Source: Cunninghamia lanceolata
Taxonomy: Eukaryota > Streptophyta > Pinopsida > Cupressales > Cupressaceae
Length of the DNA: 64,000 nucleotides
NCBI GenBank assembly: GCA_027924645.1
Contig: BSBN01000334.1
Span: 2,480,001 to 2,544,000 of the forward strand
Direction of reading: 5' to 3'
Shown here one piece after another: positions 47,600-61,060 of this stretch (its first letter is position 1; each line of letters starts with the position of its first letter). The translations under genes were made by a program, and so were the position numbers. The notes below the pieces were generated by a model, which was not told the origin of the DNA, made no database searches, and worked only from the letters and a program-made list of their open reading frames with translations.

Positions 47600-48240
47600 C
47601 TAGTTCAGAAGTCTCCATCTTTCTTTTTTATATAACTTCTTAAAACAGTCAGGTACTTTCTCCCCTTTTTTACTATCTATTTTGGAGTTTTTATTTAGAT
47701 ATTTCCTTTTTTCCTTTTCTTCTGTTTCATTTTGTAATAATGAGGTAATTAGGTCTTTCAAGTTTTTCTTTATTTCTGTTAAGACTAGTCAGGCCTACCT
47801 CTTCAGCCTATTGCACTAGGGGACTCAATGTCATTCCCCATAGGGTTAATTGTAAACTTTTTCTTTCCAACCATAATATTAAAATTTTCATTCTTTTCTT
47901 TATCATTATTTTCATTCAATTGAGCCATAATTTTTTCTACTACAAGTTCTTGGGTATTTTTCTTATGAGTTCCTTGTTCTTCAATTTTTAGGGCCTTAGA
48001 ATTTACTCCCTCAACTAGCTCTCCTTCTCGGTTAACTTTGAAGGTTACATTAGACATACTGTCTGCCTGCACCATAGGAGGAGAGATAATTAGTTCTTTG
48101 TCTTTTGACTGAGAGACTGAGTCCTATAGGTCAACTTTGTTTGAGACAAGATTAGCTTTAGGTGTCCCTTGCACTATAGACATAGCACCAATCATCTCAA
48201 GACTGATAAGATCTTCTAAACATGACAGGGAACCCTTGTA
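47600..48240 (-). other. LINE 5' remnant (ORF1 tail or spacer)
   Basis: The 90-codon frame 48075-47803 is charged and Asn/Glu/Lys-rich, without the DUF4283 or knuckle motifs of ORF1. It fits the poorly conserved region between the ORF1 core and ORF2. Homology to the element probably stops near 48200-48240; the exact edge is not visible. Confidence 0.45.
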
Positions 48241-48244
48241 AAGT

Positions 48245-49725
48245 CCATAAATATCACTTACTAAAAATAATCAATGAAGAACAAATTCAATCCAAAAATA
48301 ATTAACTAGAATAAAATAATTATATTCTCATAAAATGGTTTAGAAAAAGGGAAATAATCAAAATTCTTCTCATAGATATGTTCACAACTTTCAAATAATA
48401 CTATGTACAATCATCAAAATTGATTCAATACATCTATTAACAAAATAGCTTAAATAAGAGGACTAATCCTTACAATATGTAGCCATGTAGACTCATATAA
48501 GAATATCACATCAACCATAGGTTAACTTTTGACATGTAAACCTTACAACTACTTTATGCATCACCGAATTAAAAAAACATAAGTGCCTAATATAAAATTG
48601 AATTCCTATGAAATGAATAACTATTAATCACCTTAAGATTGTTCAGTTACCTTACGCCATTCATAAAATACTTGTCTTCACAATTGTAACCTACACAAGT
48701 CTTTCGACATGAATCTGCACAACTAGATATAAACATTAGTCCTACAAAATCAATAAATAAACATATTAGTTATCAATACACAAGATGATGACCCTAAGGG
48801 GGAGATCCCCAATAGTGCAAAGGCTTTGTAGTTTAGGGTAACTTATCTTGCAACCATAAGGTTGGCTTAGATACATAGATTTGTGAAAATAATAATACTG
48901 GTTAAAATACCAGATTCATGATAATAATTCAAGACTCTCTTATTTAAGTCAAGGATGGGTACAACCTCAAATAGACAAAGTTTTCTTAACATAAGTTGAT
49001 TTACAACTAGGTCAGCACATAATAAAAGTTCAGATAACTAGATGAGTATATTCATAGACCTTTGTTCTTAAGCTTGAATATACTATACAATTATTGCTTG
49101 CCATACAAGTACCAAGTAGATCAACCTATAGAGTTTATATATTAACATAGAATGCAAGAGAAAAGATGTCACACAATTCAATTTACAAGAGATCCCTTAA
49201 AGGTACAAAGGGAGGTTATTATAATATTAATCAGAGTAATCTAATCAATATCCTTGATAACATGCACAAGTTTCCATAGACACATGCAAAAATAAATAAA
49301 TGACTATCATCATATTTAGCTAAAAGATTTTTATCTTCTTATACCAATGTAGTCCACTTAAAAGGAAAAGATATGCATTCATAGGCCTCTAGCTCATTAC
49401 TCACGTTGAGTTGGATATCAGTATTCAATATATTTTAAATAAGAGAGATAAACTCTAATATATATAAGGAACAAACAATATTAATGCATTAGATACCCAT
49501 AGTAAATAATGATTTCAATTCGTTACATACCTCTTATCTCATTTCCACTTGATTGCTTCTTAATCTGAGATGTGACTAAAATCCATATAACTTATAATAT
49601 CCATTGTTAGAACTTTACTGTACATGGATCAATATATATAATCAAATAAAAAACATCCTTCTTCCTTTTATAACCATTAAATATACAAATTTATCGAGCA
49701 TTGAAACTATAGTACAATTACCAAT
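48245..49725. other. AT-rich region, no gene recognised
   Basis: No frame above chance and no motif on either strand. A CTAAGGGGGAGATCCCC stretch near 48793 is a short hairpin-forming sequence of unknown meaning. Confidence 0.4.
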
Positions 49726-49734
49726 AAAAACTCA

Positions 49735-49930
49735 TCTTTAACTATTGCTACAGTAGTAATAAAAATGCCATAACTTTCAAAATACTTAACAAAATTTAAA
49801 ATCATAAAATATTCTAGAAAGATTAAATAAATATGCTCATAACCTAGAAATGATTTTATATTCCATTTTCCATGTAGAGAGTAGTTTATAAAACATCAAT
49901 AGGGTTTACATCATTATATCAAGATTTTTT
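49735..49930. repeat. Diverged repeat, partner at 55785-55985
   Basis: Shared phrases in the same order (CAGTAGT, TAAAATTTAAAA, CATAAAAT, GTAGAGAGTAGTTTATAAAA versus GTAAAGAGCAGTTTATAAAA, and CATCARYAGGGTTT). By eye similarity is about 70-75%. The two copies flank the long LTR-like block 50063-55779. Confidence 0.6.
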
Positions 49931-52083
49931 CTATTAATAGATCACATGCACAGACTATGCTCCCATGTTTGCATAGCGTTGTGGAAACTGTCCAAACTCA
50001 ATCCATTTCATTCATATTTGTTTCAGGCTTCTAGGAGTAAGCCTAATCCTAGGGGGGGAGGATGTAGTGCCCCTCACCTTGTCTTCTATCGAACTGATAG
50101 TCATTCTAGTAGGATTAGACACTAGATGATGTACTCTTTGTTAATATGCTAGCTTATTGTAGAGCTATGTTAGGATGATGCTTGATTACTGGTACTTTAT
50201 GCTTTCACAGTTTGATGGACATATTTGATGTTATAAATTAATGTTATCCTGAGTTTAATGTGTTTTTTGATCATGGTTATGATGCTTTAACAGTGTTTGT
50301 CATATTAGATCATTATATAATTGATTATCCTATTCTGTTGATAAGTAATCAGAAATTAGGTGTAATGTAGTTACTTGTAGATGTATTTATGTGAATGGAA
50401 TAGTGTCGCATTACTCATGTTTGAGTATCCTACCACAATATGACTTCCCTTCACCGTATGACTATATGATGATATATATTTTCATGGTTGACTGCGTGGT
50501 TTGCTGTAGGATGCAGGTACCAGGCATCGACTCCACCTGAATTAATAGGTCTGAGTGTGCCTTCAGCCAATGGAATTGTTGATCGGAGTTAGCATAAGGT
50601 TCCCTACTCAGTCAACATCCTCAAAGAGGATGAGTATTATGTATCTTGTCCAGTCGTCACTATCAATTGGACTATTTGTTTCCTTTGTTGGCGTCTTGTC
50701 TTGTGGCTTTGCTGGGTGGTCAAGTATCATTCTGTAGGTTAGATTATTCAATTAGAAATGTTTGATTATAGCTTTGGTTAGAGTTTCATTAAACAATGAT
50801 AATCTCAAGCTAGAGTTAAATAAATACTTTTAAAGGGAAATAATGTGTCATTTACTAATTATAAACAATGTAATTGTTTATAATTAGTAAAATTAATATG
50901 AAAATAAATAAATTTGATTAATGATTAAATAAATAATAAATTATAAGTTGTAAATGAATAAAATCAAGATGGAGATAAAATACATAAATATATATGAATA
51001 AACAATTATAAATTTTGATAAAATAAATTTATAGTTAACATTAAAATAATAAAAATAATATTTTAAGAATTAAAATTATGGTTGTCGCTTTATATCATGT
51101 GTTCGGTTCCTAAAATGGTGGAGGAAGAAGGTTCTAGAGAATTTAGGGATCTCTTTTTAAAGAGGAAGGGGGAGAATGGATGGGAATCACTTTTGGGGAG
51201 GAGGCAGTTTTGGAAGAGCCGAGGGAGTGATTCTGGCACCAAATCTTTAGGTCAGCCAAGCATTCGATCCAGGTGCCATTGCTTCCTAAATTTCTATCTC
51301 TATTTTCTTTGATATGAACGATTGGAATTTGATTGGTTTTCTGCTTGATTGTATTTGTCTGAGAGTTTTTGGAATCATACCCAATTTGTGCAACATGGCA
51401 CCCTGCCGGTAATAACTCTGTGAATGTTTCTATGAGTCACTCCATTCTGCACCCTAATATTCTCTCTATAATAATATTGCGATTTCTTGAAAGTTTTTAT
51501 AGTTTCTTCTTTAACAAATCCTTTTTATATATATTCTGCAATCATCGCATGAGAAGACGTTTCTATGAGGCACTTGTCAAGCAACCACATATCATGCTTG
51601 TGCGTCCAAGATCTACATTTTAGTGCAGCGGTTTGAATTAATGAATTGGACTACATTGAGTGCCACGAATTGTTAGGAAGTTTCTAAAATTCTTTTCAAC
51701 AAATCTATTTTATGTGCCTCGTGCATTCATGGCAGCTTATGATACCACGTATTGTCTACGCTTTCCCATTTTGAATGAATGTCTACCAGAGCATTTCAAG
51801 ATATTATATCTAATAAAATTCCCTCACCATTGTACCTTTATGGATACTATTTCATTTTGTCAAGCGCATACAAATCCCATCCAATGGGAAAAGATCTACA
51901 GTCAACCAAGAAAATACAACCATACAGCCAGCTCAGATTTAAATAGGTATCTCAATGATAAAGTTTGGGGCGTCCTCTAGGTAACCAGTGTTGCTAGGTA
52001 GGTTAACCATGTGCACAATAAGCACTAGCCAGGATTGTTTTTTTTTAAGGCGATTCTTTGTTTCCTGTTTACGCTCCATTTCA

Positions 52084-52125
52084 GCTCACATTCATGCAAT
52101 CTGAGCTCACATTCATGCAATCTGA
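52084..52125. repeat. 21-bp tandem duplication
   Basis: GCTCACATTCATGCAATCTG plus A occurs twice head to tail without differences. Confidence 0.95.
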
Positions 52126-52807
52126 TATACCGGCCAGATTTATTTGCTTTCAACCATTTTGTTTTTCTCTTTTTAAAGACCAAATTTGTTAGTATTGCTT
52201 TTACGATAGTTTATATTTGATAAATGATTCCAGTTATCATTGTTTATAGGGTAGCGATGTCATAGTTGTAGCAGAAATGTTTATAATGGAAATATTAAAA
52301 AAAAAACTGTTTTAATAATTTTATTTTGAGAACTTATCAAACTGCTCTTCTTATGATTTACTTGTTAACATGTCATGTACAACCTAAAATGATTGAATAT
52401 ACTATGGCATGCACGGTTTAAGTTGGCATTGAAAGAGGGTTTGCTGCTGTCTGGAAGTTTCTAAAGCCTTTTTAGCATTATGATAGGTGTGCAGCCTGCT
52501 AATATAGAAACTTTCTTGCCATGTGTCTATCATAATCTATATTATCAACGCATGAGGATTGTGTTCCATTAATGCCTTAAGAAATTATATTTCCTGTACT
52601 TACTGGACATTAAAATTTAATATTTAGTCAATTTAAATTAAATAAGTGACGCCCAGCAGGAAACGAGAATAATGTATATTCATATGGGCTGTTTATTTTA
52701 CTCTCTTAATTGAATAACTCATAAAATGTTCAAAATTAGGTTTGTCAGAAAACTAAATTCCCAAATAGCACCTAAGGCCTAAATGTGACAGAGTTATAGC
52801 CGTGTTT

Positions 52808-52907
52808 AAACAATGTTAGTTGTAAAATACAATTGAAAAGGGTAAAATGACCATATTAAACAATGTTAGTTGTAAAATACAATTGAAAAGGGTAAAATGA
52901 CCATATT
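52808..52907. repeat. Exact 50-bp tandem duplication
   Basis: A 50-bp unit starting AAACAATGTTAGTTGTAAAA and ending TGACCATATT occurs twice in tandem with no difference. The lack of divergence means it arose recently compared with the surrounding elements, or is an assembly artefact. Confidence 0.95.
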
Positions 52908-53081
52908 ATATGGAAGAAGAGATCTGAACAATCTATCAAATTTATATAGGATTATGATGATGAGTATATTTAGTTTTTATTGAATAGATATCTGTTGTAT
53001 AAAAAGAAATTAAATCAAAGTGAAGAATTAATATATTTGCTTCTCTATGGATAAAAATATTTATTATCCAATGATCTATGG

Positions 53082-53107
53082 TTTTATTATTATTATTATT
53101 ATTATTC
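53082..53107. repeat. (TTA)n microsatellite
   Basis: About eight perfect ATT/TTA units. Confidence 0.95.
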
Positions 53108-54649
53108 ATCCTCAACCAATTAAATATGTACATTATCAAACATAATCCATTTCTATAATGTAAAAGATCTTTATGTTTTGAGTAGAGTTGCTAGTAAATA
53201 AAGAAATATAAGTGATATTTTTTTAGGATTAAGATTTAAATTTAATTTGGAAACCGTTAGTATCATTTATTTTCTATTGTTTTTATTAAGAATTTTGTGA
53301 CTCATAGTAAGGATGCCTCTTGTGTTGATTAGTTTGTGTTAAAAGAATTTTAACTTGAGGGTAAATGTAGTGTCGGGAATAAAGAATTACAAGCATTAGG
53401 TTAAGAAGGAAATTAGTTTTTTTAGAGTAAATATTAGCACTTTTGTTGTGAATGAGATGTAAATTGTTACTGGCTGTTTGACCATAGAAAGAATGATGTT
53501 AATGTAGAGTAATGAGAGTTGTTTCTTTTTACTTTTAAGTTAAATGTGTTATTAAGAGATTTTAGGGTTTCTATTATATGAGAGTTAATTATGTGTTCCA
53601 TTTTATAATAATAATAGTTTTCTTTGCAAATTAAATATAGAATACTATTATTATTAATATTAGGGTTGGGATTTAAATTACCAGTAGATATTTACCCAAT
53701 TTACATTATAGGTATTATATTACATTATAGGTATTGTAGTTTTATAATTATACACTTTGATATGTAATTATATCTATATCCTAGTATTTTATTTAAATTT
53801 AAGACAATATTGAGGATCAAAATCAATGCCTTGGAAATTAATTATTCTTTTATTATAAGAAGTATATTTATGTTGTGTTCTTTTAATGTAACTAAATATA
53901 TATTTAGCCAAAAATCTTATCTAGTTATTTAAATGTAATTTGTTTATTTATTCTAAATTAAAAATGAATTGCAAGTTATGTTTGACTTTGATAGTGCTAA
54001 TTTATTTAAATGACATTATTAATTGCAATCTTATATAGTCAATTAGTGTTTAAATAAACATAAATTATTTATAAGATGGGTTGTTGTTGATGAGTACAAT
54101 TTTGCTTATATAATAAGGTTACAAAACTTGATTTGCGGAAAGTAAATTAGATATGTCGTCATGGTCTTTATGTTAGTACATCTACCGAGTGGTTAGGATA
54201 TGTCTTGACTTCATCCATTGGGTTGATAAGTGTTTCAAGATAATGAAGTTATAAAAGTATGTTGTCTCTTGTTATGTATGAGAGTTTGGTAAGTGATAAT
54301 GTGAATTGATGAATATTTAGAGTTGTGAGTGCATTATGAGGAGGTAATAATTCCCTTTGTGGATGTAGTGATTGTTCGTTTGATTATATTTATCTTGTAT
54401 TGAGTTTTGTGAAATGGGGAGACATTGAATACTGTAACGGAGTGATGTTTATAGACAATATTTTGTGCGTTGTCCCTGTGATTAAGTTGATATGTAAGAG
54501 GGTTAATGCATCACATTATTATATATACATGTGGATATGAGGATAATTGTTATGCAAGATGGTTAATGCCTTGCATGGTTCATGTATCCTCGTTGTCATG
54601 ATGATGTTTGCTATGCTTGTTGAGTGGGGTTTTCTAGTTACAGGTAGAG

Positions 54650-54990
54650 GAGTGGCTCTCAATGGGGGCCGGAGCCTAAAGTGGTGTCTAGGACAACCCA
54701 TGTGGGAGTTGGATAACTCAGTGATAACCTAAATAATGAATTAGGAGGGGTTGGGTAGTTAATCACACTAAATAAAGATAAGTGGATGCCTCACTCATGG
54801 CTCAAGTGCTCGTTTAGGCTTGAGATGAGATGAAAAGGCCTGGAATGGCAAGATCAACTACCTTGTCCTCATGAAAGGTATGTTGATTCTGCATGAGCAT
54901 TGCATGGGGGCCGGGAGTCAGGAGAGGCTACCAGGACAACCCTAGATGGGGGCCGGGGCCTAGGAAGGCTTACCAGGACAACCCATGACA
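54650..54990. repeat. GGGGGCCGG-containing repeats in the long LTR block
   Basis: Three copies of a 40-45 bp phrase, GGGGGCCGGRGYCTA..(G)GCTWACCAGGACAACCC, at about 54663, 54906 and 54946. The last two are nearly adjacent and the first is about 240 bp away. GC-rich islands in an AT-rich block. Confidence 0.8.
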
Positions 54991-55784
54991 AGCCATGTGA
55001 TGACACTCCTTCCTACTGTAGCCTAGCATTCCCTAGTTGTACTCTCCCCATTCGTTATGTGTTTGCCTCTGGAAGTGCTATTGAGTTGTGATATTGAAAA
55101 GTATTGTTTTTTTGCTTGAGATATTGATTGTGTTGTTGGAGTCATGTATTTCCTTTGTTGTTGTAGTCTACTGTCTACCTGACTATATGTTGTAGTGGGG
55201 ATCCTATGTTAACTCCTAGCTTGGGGGGTGGACCTTAGGGTTCCACATGGTCGGGTGGAAGAGCTTTTATATCCATTGATTTTCCCTTGCCGTTGTTCAT
55301 GTGCAAGGAGGATCTGTCTTGTGTATCAGGCATCAGATCTTGTACTAGTTATGAAGGAAGTGATTTATATTCATGTACTAGCCTTGTGTATCAATTGTGT
55401 CACATTGTAATCAGGATGGTGATAATGTAAACTACATAATGATGTACTCATATGTATAGGCTTTTGAATATGTACATGTAATCTTGATTCAAGTTGATTA
55501 TCTAACTGATGTCATGAAATGGAGATGTATATGTGTATTCATTAATCCAATAGGTTTAGAATGATCTATTGATGTTAGTTAATGATGCATGTTAGATTAT
55601 GTTAATTGATTTGTCAAGTAATGCAACCATGGAACCTTAGAGGACAAGTTGTTAGTTTAATGATGTGTATTGATTTGTTAAACATTACTTTGTTATCTTA
55701 TTCAAATAAAAAAAAAATTATTCTACATTACATAGCATAGATGTGTTGTTCTCTAAGGTGTTCATTGCGGGGTGTTACATTACA

Positions 55785-55985
55785 ACAGTAGTTAAAGCAT
55801 GATAACATTCCCATTACTTTTTTTTTAATGATAACATTCCCATTACTTAATAAAATTTAAAACCATAAAATGTTTCAGAAACCTTAAATGAAGGTGCTCA
55901 GAACCCAAAAACTATTTTACAAAACATTTTATGTGTAAAGAGCAGTTTATAAAACATCAGCAGGGTTTTTCTAAAAACTTGACAA
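55785..55985. repeat. Diverged repeat, partner at 49735-49930
   Basis: See the partner for the shared phrases. This copy also contains a local duplication of GATAACATTCCCATTACTT around a T run (about 55801-55847). Confidence 0.6.
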
Positions 55986-56329
55986 AACCTACAGTAAGCA
56001 GGCAATATGCTATCTATTTAATTAATTATCATAGAAGACATCCACTATGGTGAATGTAGGGTTTCATATATTGGATTAGCTAAATAAAACTTTTTCTAAT
56101 GAAATTTATTAGTAAATGTAAGAATTGAAAGGAATTCATAAGAAAGCCATAATTAAAATTCATACCAGATTTGAAGAAAAGAGAACTTGTTTTCAGATCC
56201 CAATCTTGCCTACTTGAATGTTCTCTAATAATATTGTTGAACCAAAAGAAAACAATATATTCAATCTCTGCAATCCTCTAAGATTCCTCAATCTATTTAA
56301 AAGTAAAATTAATTATTGAAATTAGGGGT

Positions 56330-57600
56330 TGTGACACCCAACTTCCCCCTCCTCCAAACTCATTTCACTAAGTTTCTTTGAAACAACAAAGATATCAATA
56401 TCTTCTCCTACTCTTGCAATGATTGCAGTGTCAGCATCCTTCACAGGGTAACAAAAGACAACAAGCTTACCAGGGACAGTGATATCCAGTTTGGAGTCTA
56501 GGCCCTTTCTTCCTATCGAAGCCAAATTCTCAGTTCTGGGAAGAGAGGGGGTAGCCTAAAAATCTTTAGGCTTCTTTATATTTTTAATAAGGATAGGACA
56601 AAACTTTTTTTTTTTTGGTGGCCATTACATTTATAGAGGAAACAAGCATTAAGCCCACCCAACCCTATAATACTGCACCGATTTAGTCTCCCTAAACCTC
56701 CTACCTCAATCCACTCGGGAATAAAGGCTATGAGTTTTAAGGAAACAAAGACTCTTGTGTCCATATGCGGCAAGGTAACCCTAACCTCCTCCACCCTTAA
56801 GATCTCACCCATGTGGCTCAACATTTGCAATAAAAAAATGCCATAACTACTCAGGCACACTTTTAACCTCAAAACACCTGGGTATAGAACAAAATAGGAT
56901 TTCTTCCTTAGAACTGTTAAGGTTCTAGGGGTGCGTCTTAAACAAAGACTAGTCAATATTCCAAAAATTCCATTCTAATATTTTTTTTTGCATTTTATGG
57001 GACTTAACAAAGACAACAAACAATCCTTTCTGAATCATTCGAAAAAAACTGATTTGTGTCCCCATTCTTCTTTCCCACACAGACGCGAGACAACCATCAA
57101 AGAAGGCCCTCGACGGAAGCTTTTTAGAGTCATGACAGACCAAAAGGATAGCAATGTTTTTAAGTCTTGTTTCCTCCTACGTAATGGCAAAAAGCTTTTC
57201 ATCATTTGAAATTAATGTAAGACTAGGAGAAGGGGAGGAATGGTTACCCATAGTCTATTCTCCTCCCATCTCCTTGCCACCTCCTCTGGCGGAGAGTCCA
57301 CTAAGGGCTCCGATGACCTGGTATCCTCTAAAAACCTAGAACCTCAATTTTTTTGGGGGAAGACGCCGCATCCTTTGTGACTACAACTTCGCGGAAAGAT
57401 TTTTTTCTCACCGTTTTCCCCACATGCTTTTCCATTAACCTCTTTTGTTCCAATTTTTCATGCGCCATCACTTTCCACCGACTGAGCCATAGATGCTCGG
57501 CCTGCCATGCTAATTTTCTTTTAATAAACACATTAATTCTTGCAGGGTTGTCAGAGGCCTATTTTGGGCGGCATTTCTTCTGCCCAAATATGAATTAAAA
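56330..57600 (-). pseudogene. LINE ORF1 fragment (DUF4283 and zinc knuckle type), broken
   Basis: Minus strand. 57531-57328 (SFREVV-type N-terminal segment, opening FIKRKLAWQAEHLWL) is followed by 57143-56949 with MIQKGLFVVFVKSHKMQKKI and LEWNFWNID, the core of DUF4283 (F.VEF.S..D...VL....W). A frameshift leads to 56956-56576: LRLKVCLSSYGIFLLQMLSHMG, then a VRV..PHMDTRVFVSLKL stretch and a decayed knuckle (NACFLYKCNGH). This is the RNA-binding ORF1 layout of plant L1 elements. No endonuclease or RT follows, so the copy ends at about 56330. It is not the missing ORF1 of the LINE at 43-48 kb, which is too far away and separated by other elements. Confidence 0.72.
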
Positions 57601-57604
57601 AAGT

Positions 57605-57880
57605 GAAAACAAGCCTGGCCGTATTCTACACCCCCAGACTAACAAAACACTAAAAAAGAGAAGGAAAACTACAATCTAAAAACTATACCAGGGTGGCAAA
57701 AACAAACATATATTAGACAAGACAATGAATCTATGCACTAGTAAAGGGAAAGAGACCAGGACTCCAAAAACAAAAACTATGGAGGGTTTCAATGAAACCC
57801 TAGTTTTTCTGAGAGCCCTTCCCAAAGAAATAAATTAGGAAATGTTTTGTTGATCAACAACAAGGAATTATAATAAGAGG
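57605..57880. other. Spacer, probable LINE 5' untranslated region
   Basis: Contains AAACTAGGGTTTCATTGAAA on the minus strand, a phrase typical of plant leader sequences, upstream of the ORF1 fragment. No gene seen. Confidence 0.35.
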
Positions 57881-57884
57881 ATGG

Positions 57885-58395
57885 GATTTCTTTTGAAATA
57901 ATAGAAATATCTATTTAAGAATATATAAATTTGAGATTTTTTTTTTTTAAATAATAGAAGTTTCTATTAAAAAATAGAAGAAGAAAAATATAAAAATTCA
58001 GGATTTCTTTTTAAAATAATAGAAATTTCTATTAAAAAATAGAAGAAGTTTCTATATATATATATATTAATTACAGTTAAATATTTATTTTTATTGTATT
58101 TTATAACTAGTATATTTATATTTGAAAATATATATCTAAAGTACGTTGAGGGATATTTCTTTTCCATAGTTTATTTGATATTTTTAGTGATTTTCTCTTT
58201 CCAATTGTTTTTTAATTTTTATTTTTTCCAATTTTTTTTTGGTTTTTATTTTCTATTTTTTCTAATTAATTTTATTTTTTATTTTTTCCAATTTCTTGTT
58301 CTCATCCCACCCGTTGTTGGAGTAAAAATTTGAGATTTCTTTTTAAAATAATAGAAATTTCTATTAAAAATAGAAGAAGTTTCTATTAAACTATA
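57885..58395. repeat. Repeated AATAGAAATTTCTATT motif array upstream of the protease gene
   Basis: The phrase TTTAAAATAATAGAAATTTC, then TATTAAAAA(A)TAGAAGAAG, occurs at about 57890 (diverged), 57940, 58010 and 58340. AATAGAAATTTCTATT is a near-perfect palindrome. The last two copies flank a small T-rich repeat (58106-58330), as if it had been inserted into the array and duplicated or split it. Confidence 0.75.
58106..58330 (-). mobile_element. Small T/A-rich repeat, copy 3 (inverted)
   Basis: ACTAGTATATTTATATTTGA, then AAATATATATCTAAAGTACGTTGAGGGATATT, is the reverse complement of the right end of copies 1 and 2. It runs into a T-rich tract with TTTTTTCCAATTTC words. The distal end is diverged. 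It lies about 85 bp upstream of the protease TATA box. Confidence 0.6.
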
Positions 58396-58414
58396 GAGAG
58401 AGAAGCAATCTGGC

Positions 58415-58422
58415 TATAAAAA
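58415..58422 (+). promoter_or_regulatory. TATA box of the cysteine protease gene
   Basis: GGCTATAAAAACA lies 63-70 bp upstream of the ATG, a normal spacing for a plant gene with a short leader (start expected near 58445). It is the only TATAAA-like site between the repeat array and the ATG. Confidence 0.65.
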
Positions 58423-58484
58423 CATAGTTTTACTTGTGACTGCTACAATACACTTCGCTGAATCCTACTCAAAGTGCATTTGAA

Positions 58485-60380
<1,896 letters not shown>

Positions 60381-60440
60381 GGAGAGTAAAGTCAAAATAA
60401 TTTAGAGTACACATAAGGTTCTTAGGTCATATGTTTACCT

Positions 60441-60446
60441 AATAAA
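60441..60446 (+). terminator. Polyadenylation signal of the protease gene
   Basis: AATAAA lies about 60 bp after the stop codon in an AT-rich 3' region with a following T-rich stretch, a normal position for a plant gene. Confidence 0.55.
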
Positions 60447-60449
60447 TTC

Positions 60450-61060
60450 TCTTTGTACCTTAAATTTTTCCCAAATAATTACAAATTCTTTATGTTCACG
60501 TCATTAAATTGTCTTTGCTTTATATAAATATGTAGTTTTCTTTTACATTCTAATCTTCTTGGTTGATTGGTGTTTTATTATACATTTATTTCTTTACAAT
60601 TTTAATTATATTTTTAAAATATAAGTATAATTATTATGTATTGAATATATATTTTTTGAAAGAAGGTTTTAGGTCTTTTTAAAAATTATTTTATTCTTTA
60701 ATAAAATATATATACATTTTGAATCTTTAAAGAATTTATGAAGTATGTTATGATATTTACTTTACATTTTGAATTTTCAAATAATTTATAAAATATGCTA
60801 CCACATTACTTTTAAAATAATTTATAAAATATACTACCACATTACTTTTATGTTTATGATACATCTTTCTTATTTATTATAAATATATTCTTTTAGATAA
60901 AATTAAGAAAATATGAAACATGGAATGTATCCTCTCCCCTATAAAATGTAAATTCATCTTACCTTAAAATGCAAAAGATAATGATATTAAGAGATAAAGT
61001 GATTAGACAACTCATAACTAAATATAAAACTACATACACATAATTTAAACAATAAAACTA
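60450..61060. other. AT-rich 3' flank of the protease gene
   Basis: No gene. A short duplication occurs at about 60778-60850 (AATAATTTATAAAATAYRCTACCACATTACTTTTA twice in near-tandem). Confidence 0.5.

Larger units (their letters stand above)
43232..48240 (-). mobile_element. L1-type LINE, 5'-truncated and decayed
   Basis: Minus-strand non-LTR element. From right to left: a remnant that may be ORF1 tail or spacer, an apurinic-type endonuclease, reverse transcriptase, a decayed zf-RVT/RNase-H-like tail, and a 3' end in TTGTAATATATATACAAG plus an A run (T run at 43232-43240 on the plus strand). This ending is common in plant L1 elements. ORF1 with its DUF4283 domain is missing, so the copy is about 5 kb and truncated at its 5' side. 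Many stops and frameshifts are present. Confidence 0.88.
50063..55779 (+). mobile_element. Gypsy-type LTR block, 5.7 kb, probably a 3' LTR
   Basis: A purine tract AGGGGGGGAGGA directly precedes TGTAGTGCCCCTCACC, a typical gypsy PPT-LTR junction. The far end GCGGGGTGTTACA at 55779 is a typical gypsy LTR end. The bases flanking the two ends are not duplicates, so this is not a clean solo LTR; it looks like a 3' LTR whose interior and 5' LTR are lost on the left. 5.7 kb is very long for one LTR, so part of the middle (about 50760-54600, AT-rich) may be a later insertion. No coding sequence is seen. Confidence 0.5.

Noticed and set aside
51082..51980. Three plus-strand frames (76, 84 and 106 codons) as exons of a host gene
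   Set aside because: No family resemblance, no consistent splice signals or phase between them, and they lie inside an LTR-like block.
50063..55779. Clean solo LTR
   Set aside because: The five bases flanking each side (GAGGA and TTACA) do not match, and a polypurine tract directly precedes the left end, so interior sequence was attached on the left.
56330..57600. Missing ORF1 of the LINE at 43-48 kb moved by rearrangement
   Set aside because: It is on the same strand and on the correct 5' side, but 8 kb away with an LTR block in between, and it has its own leader-like sequence; a separate truncated LINE is simpler.
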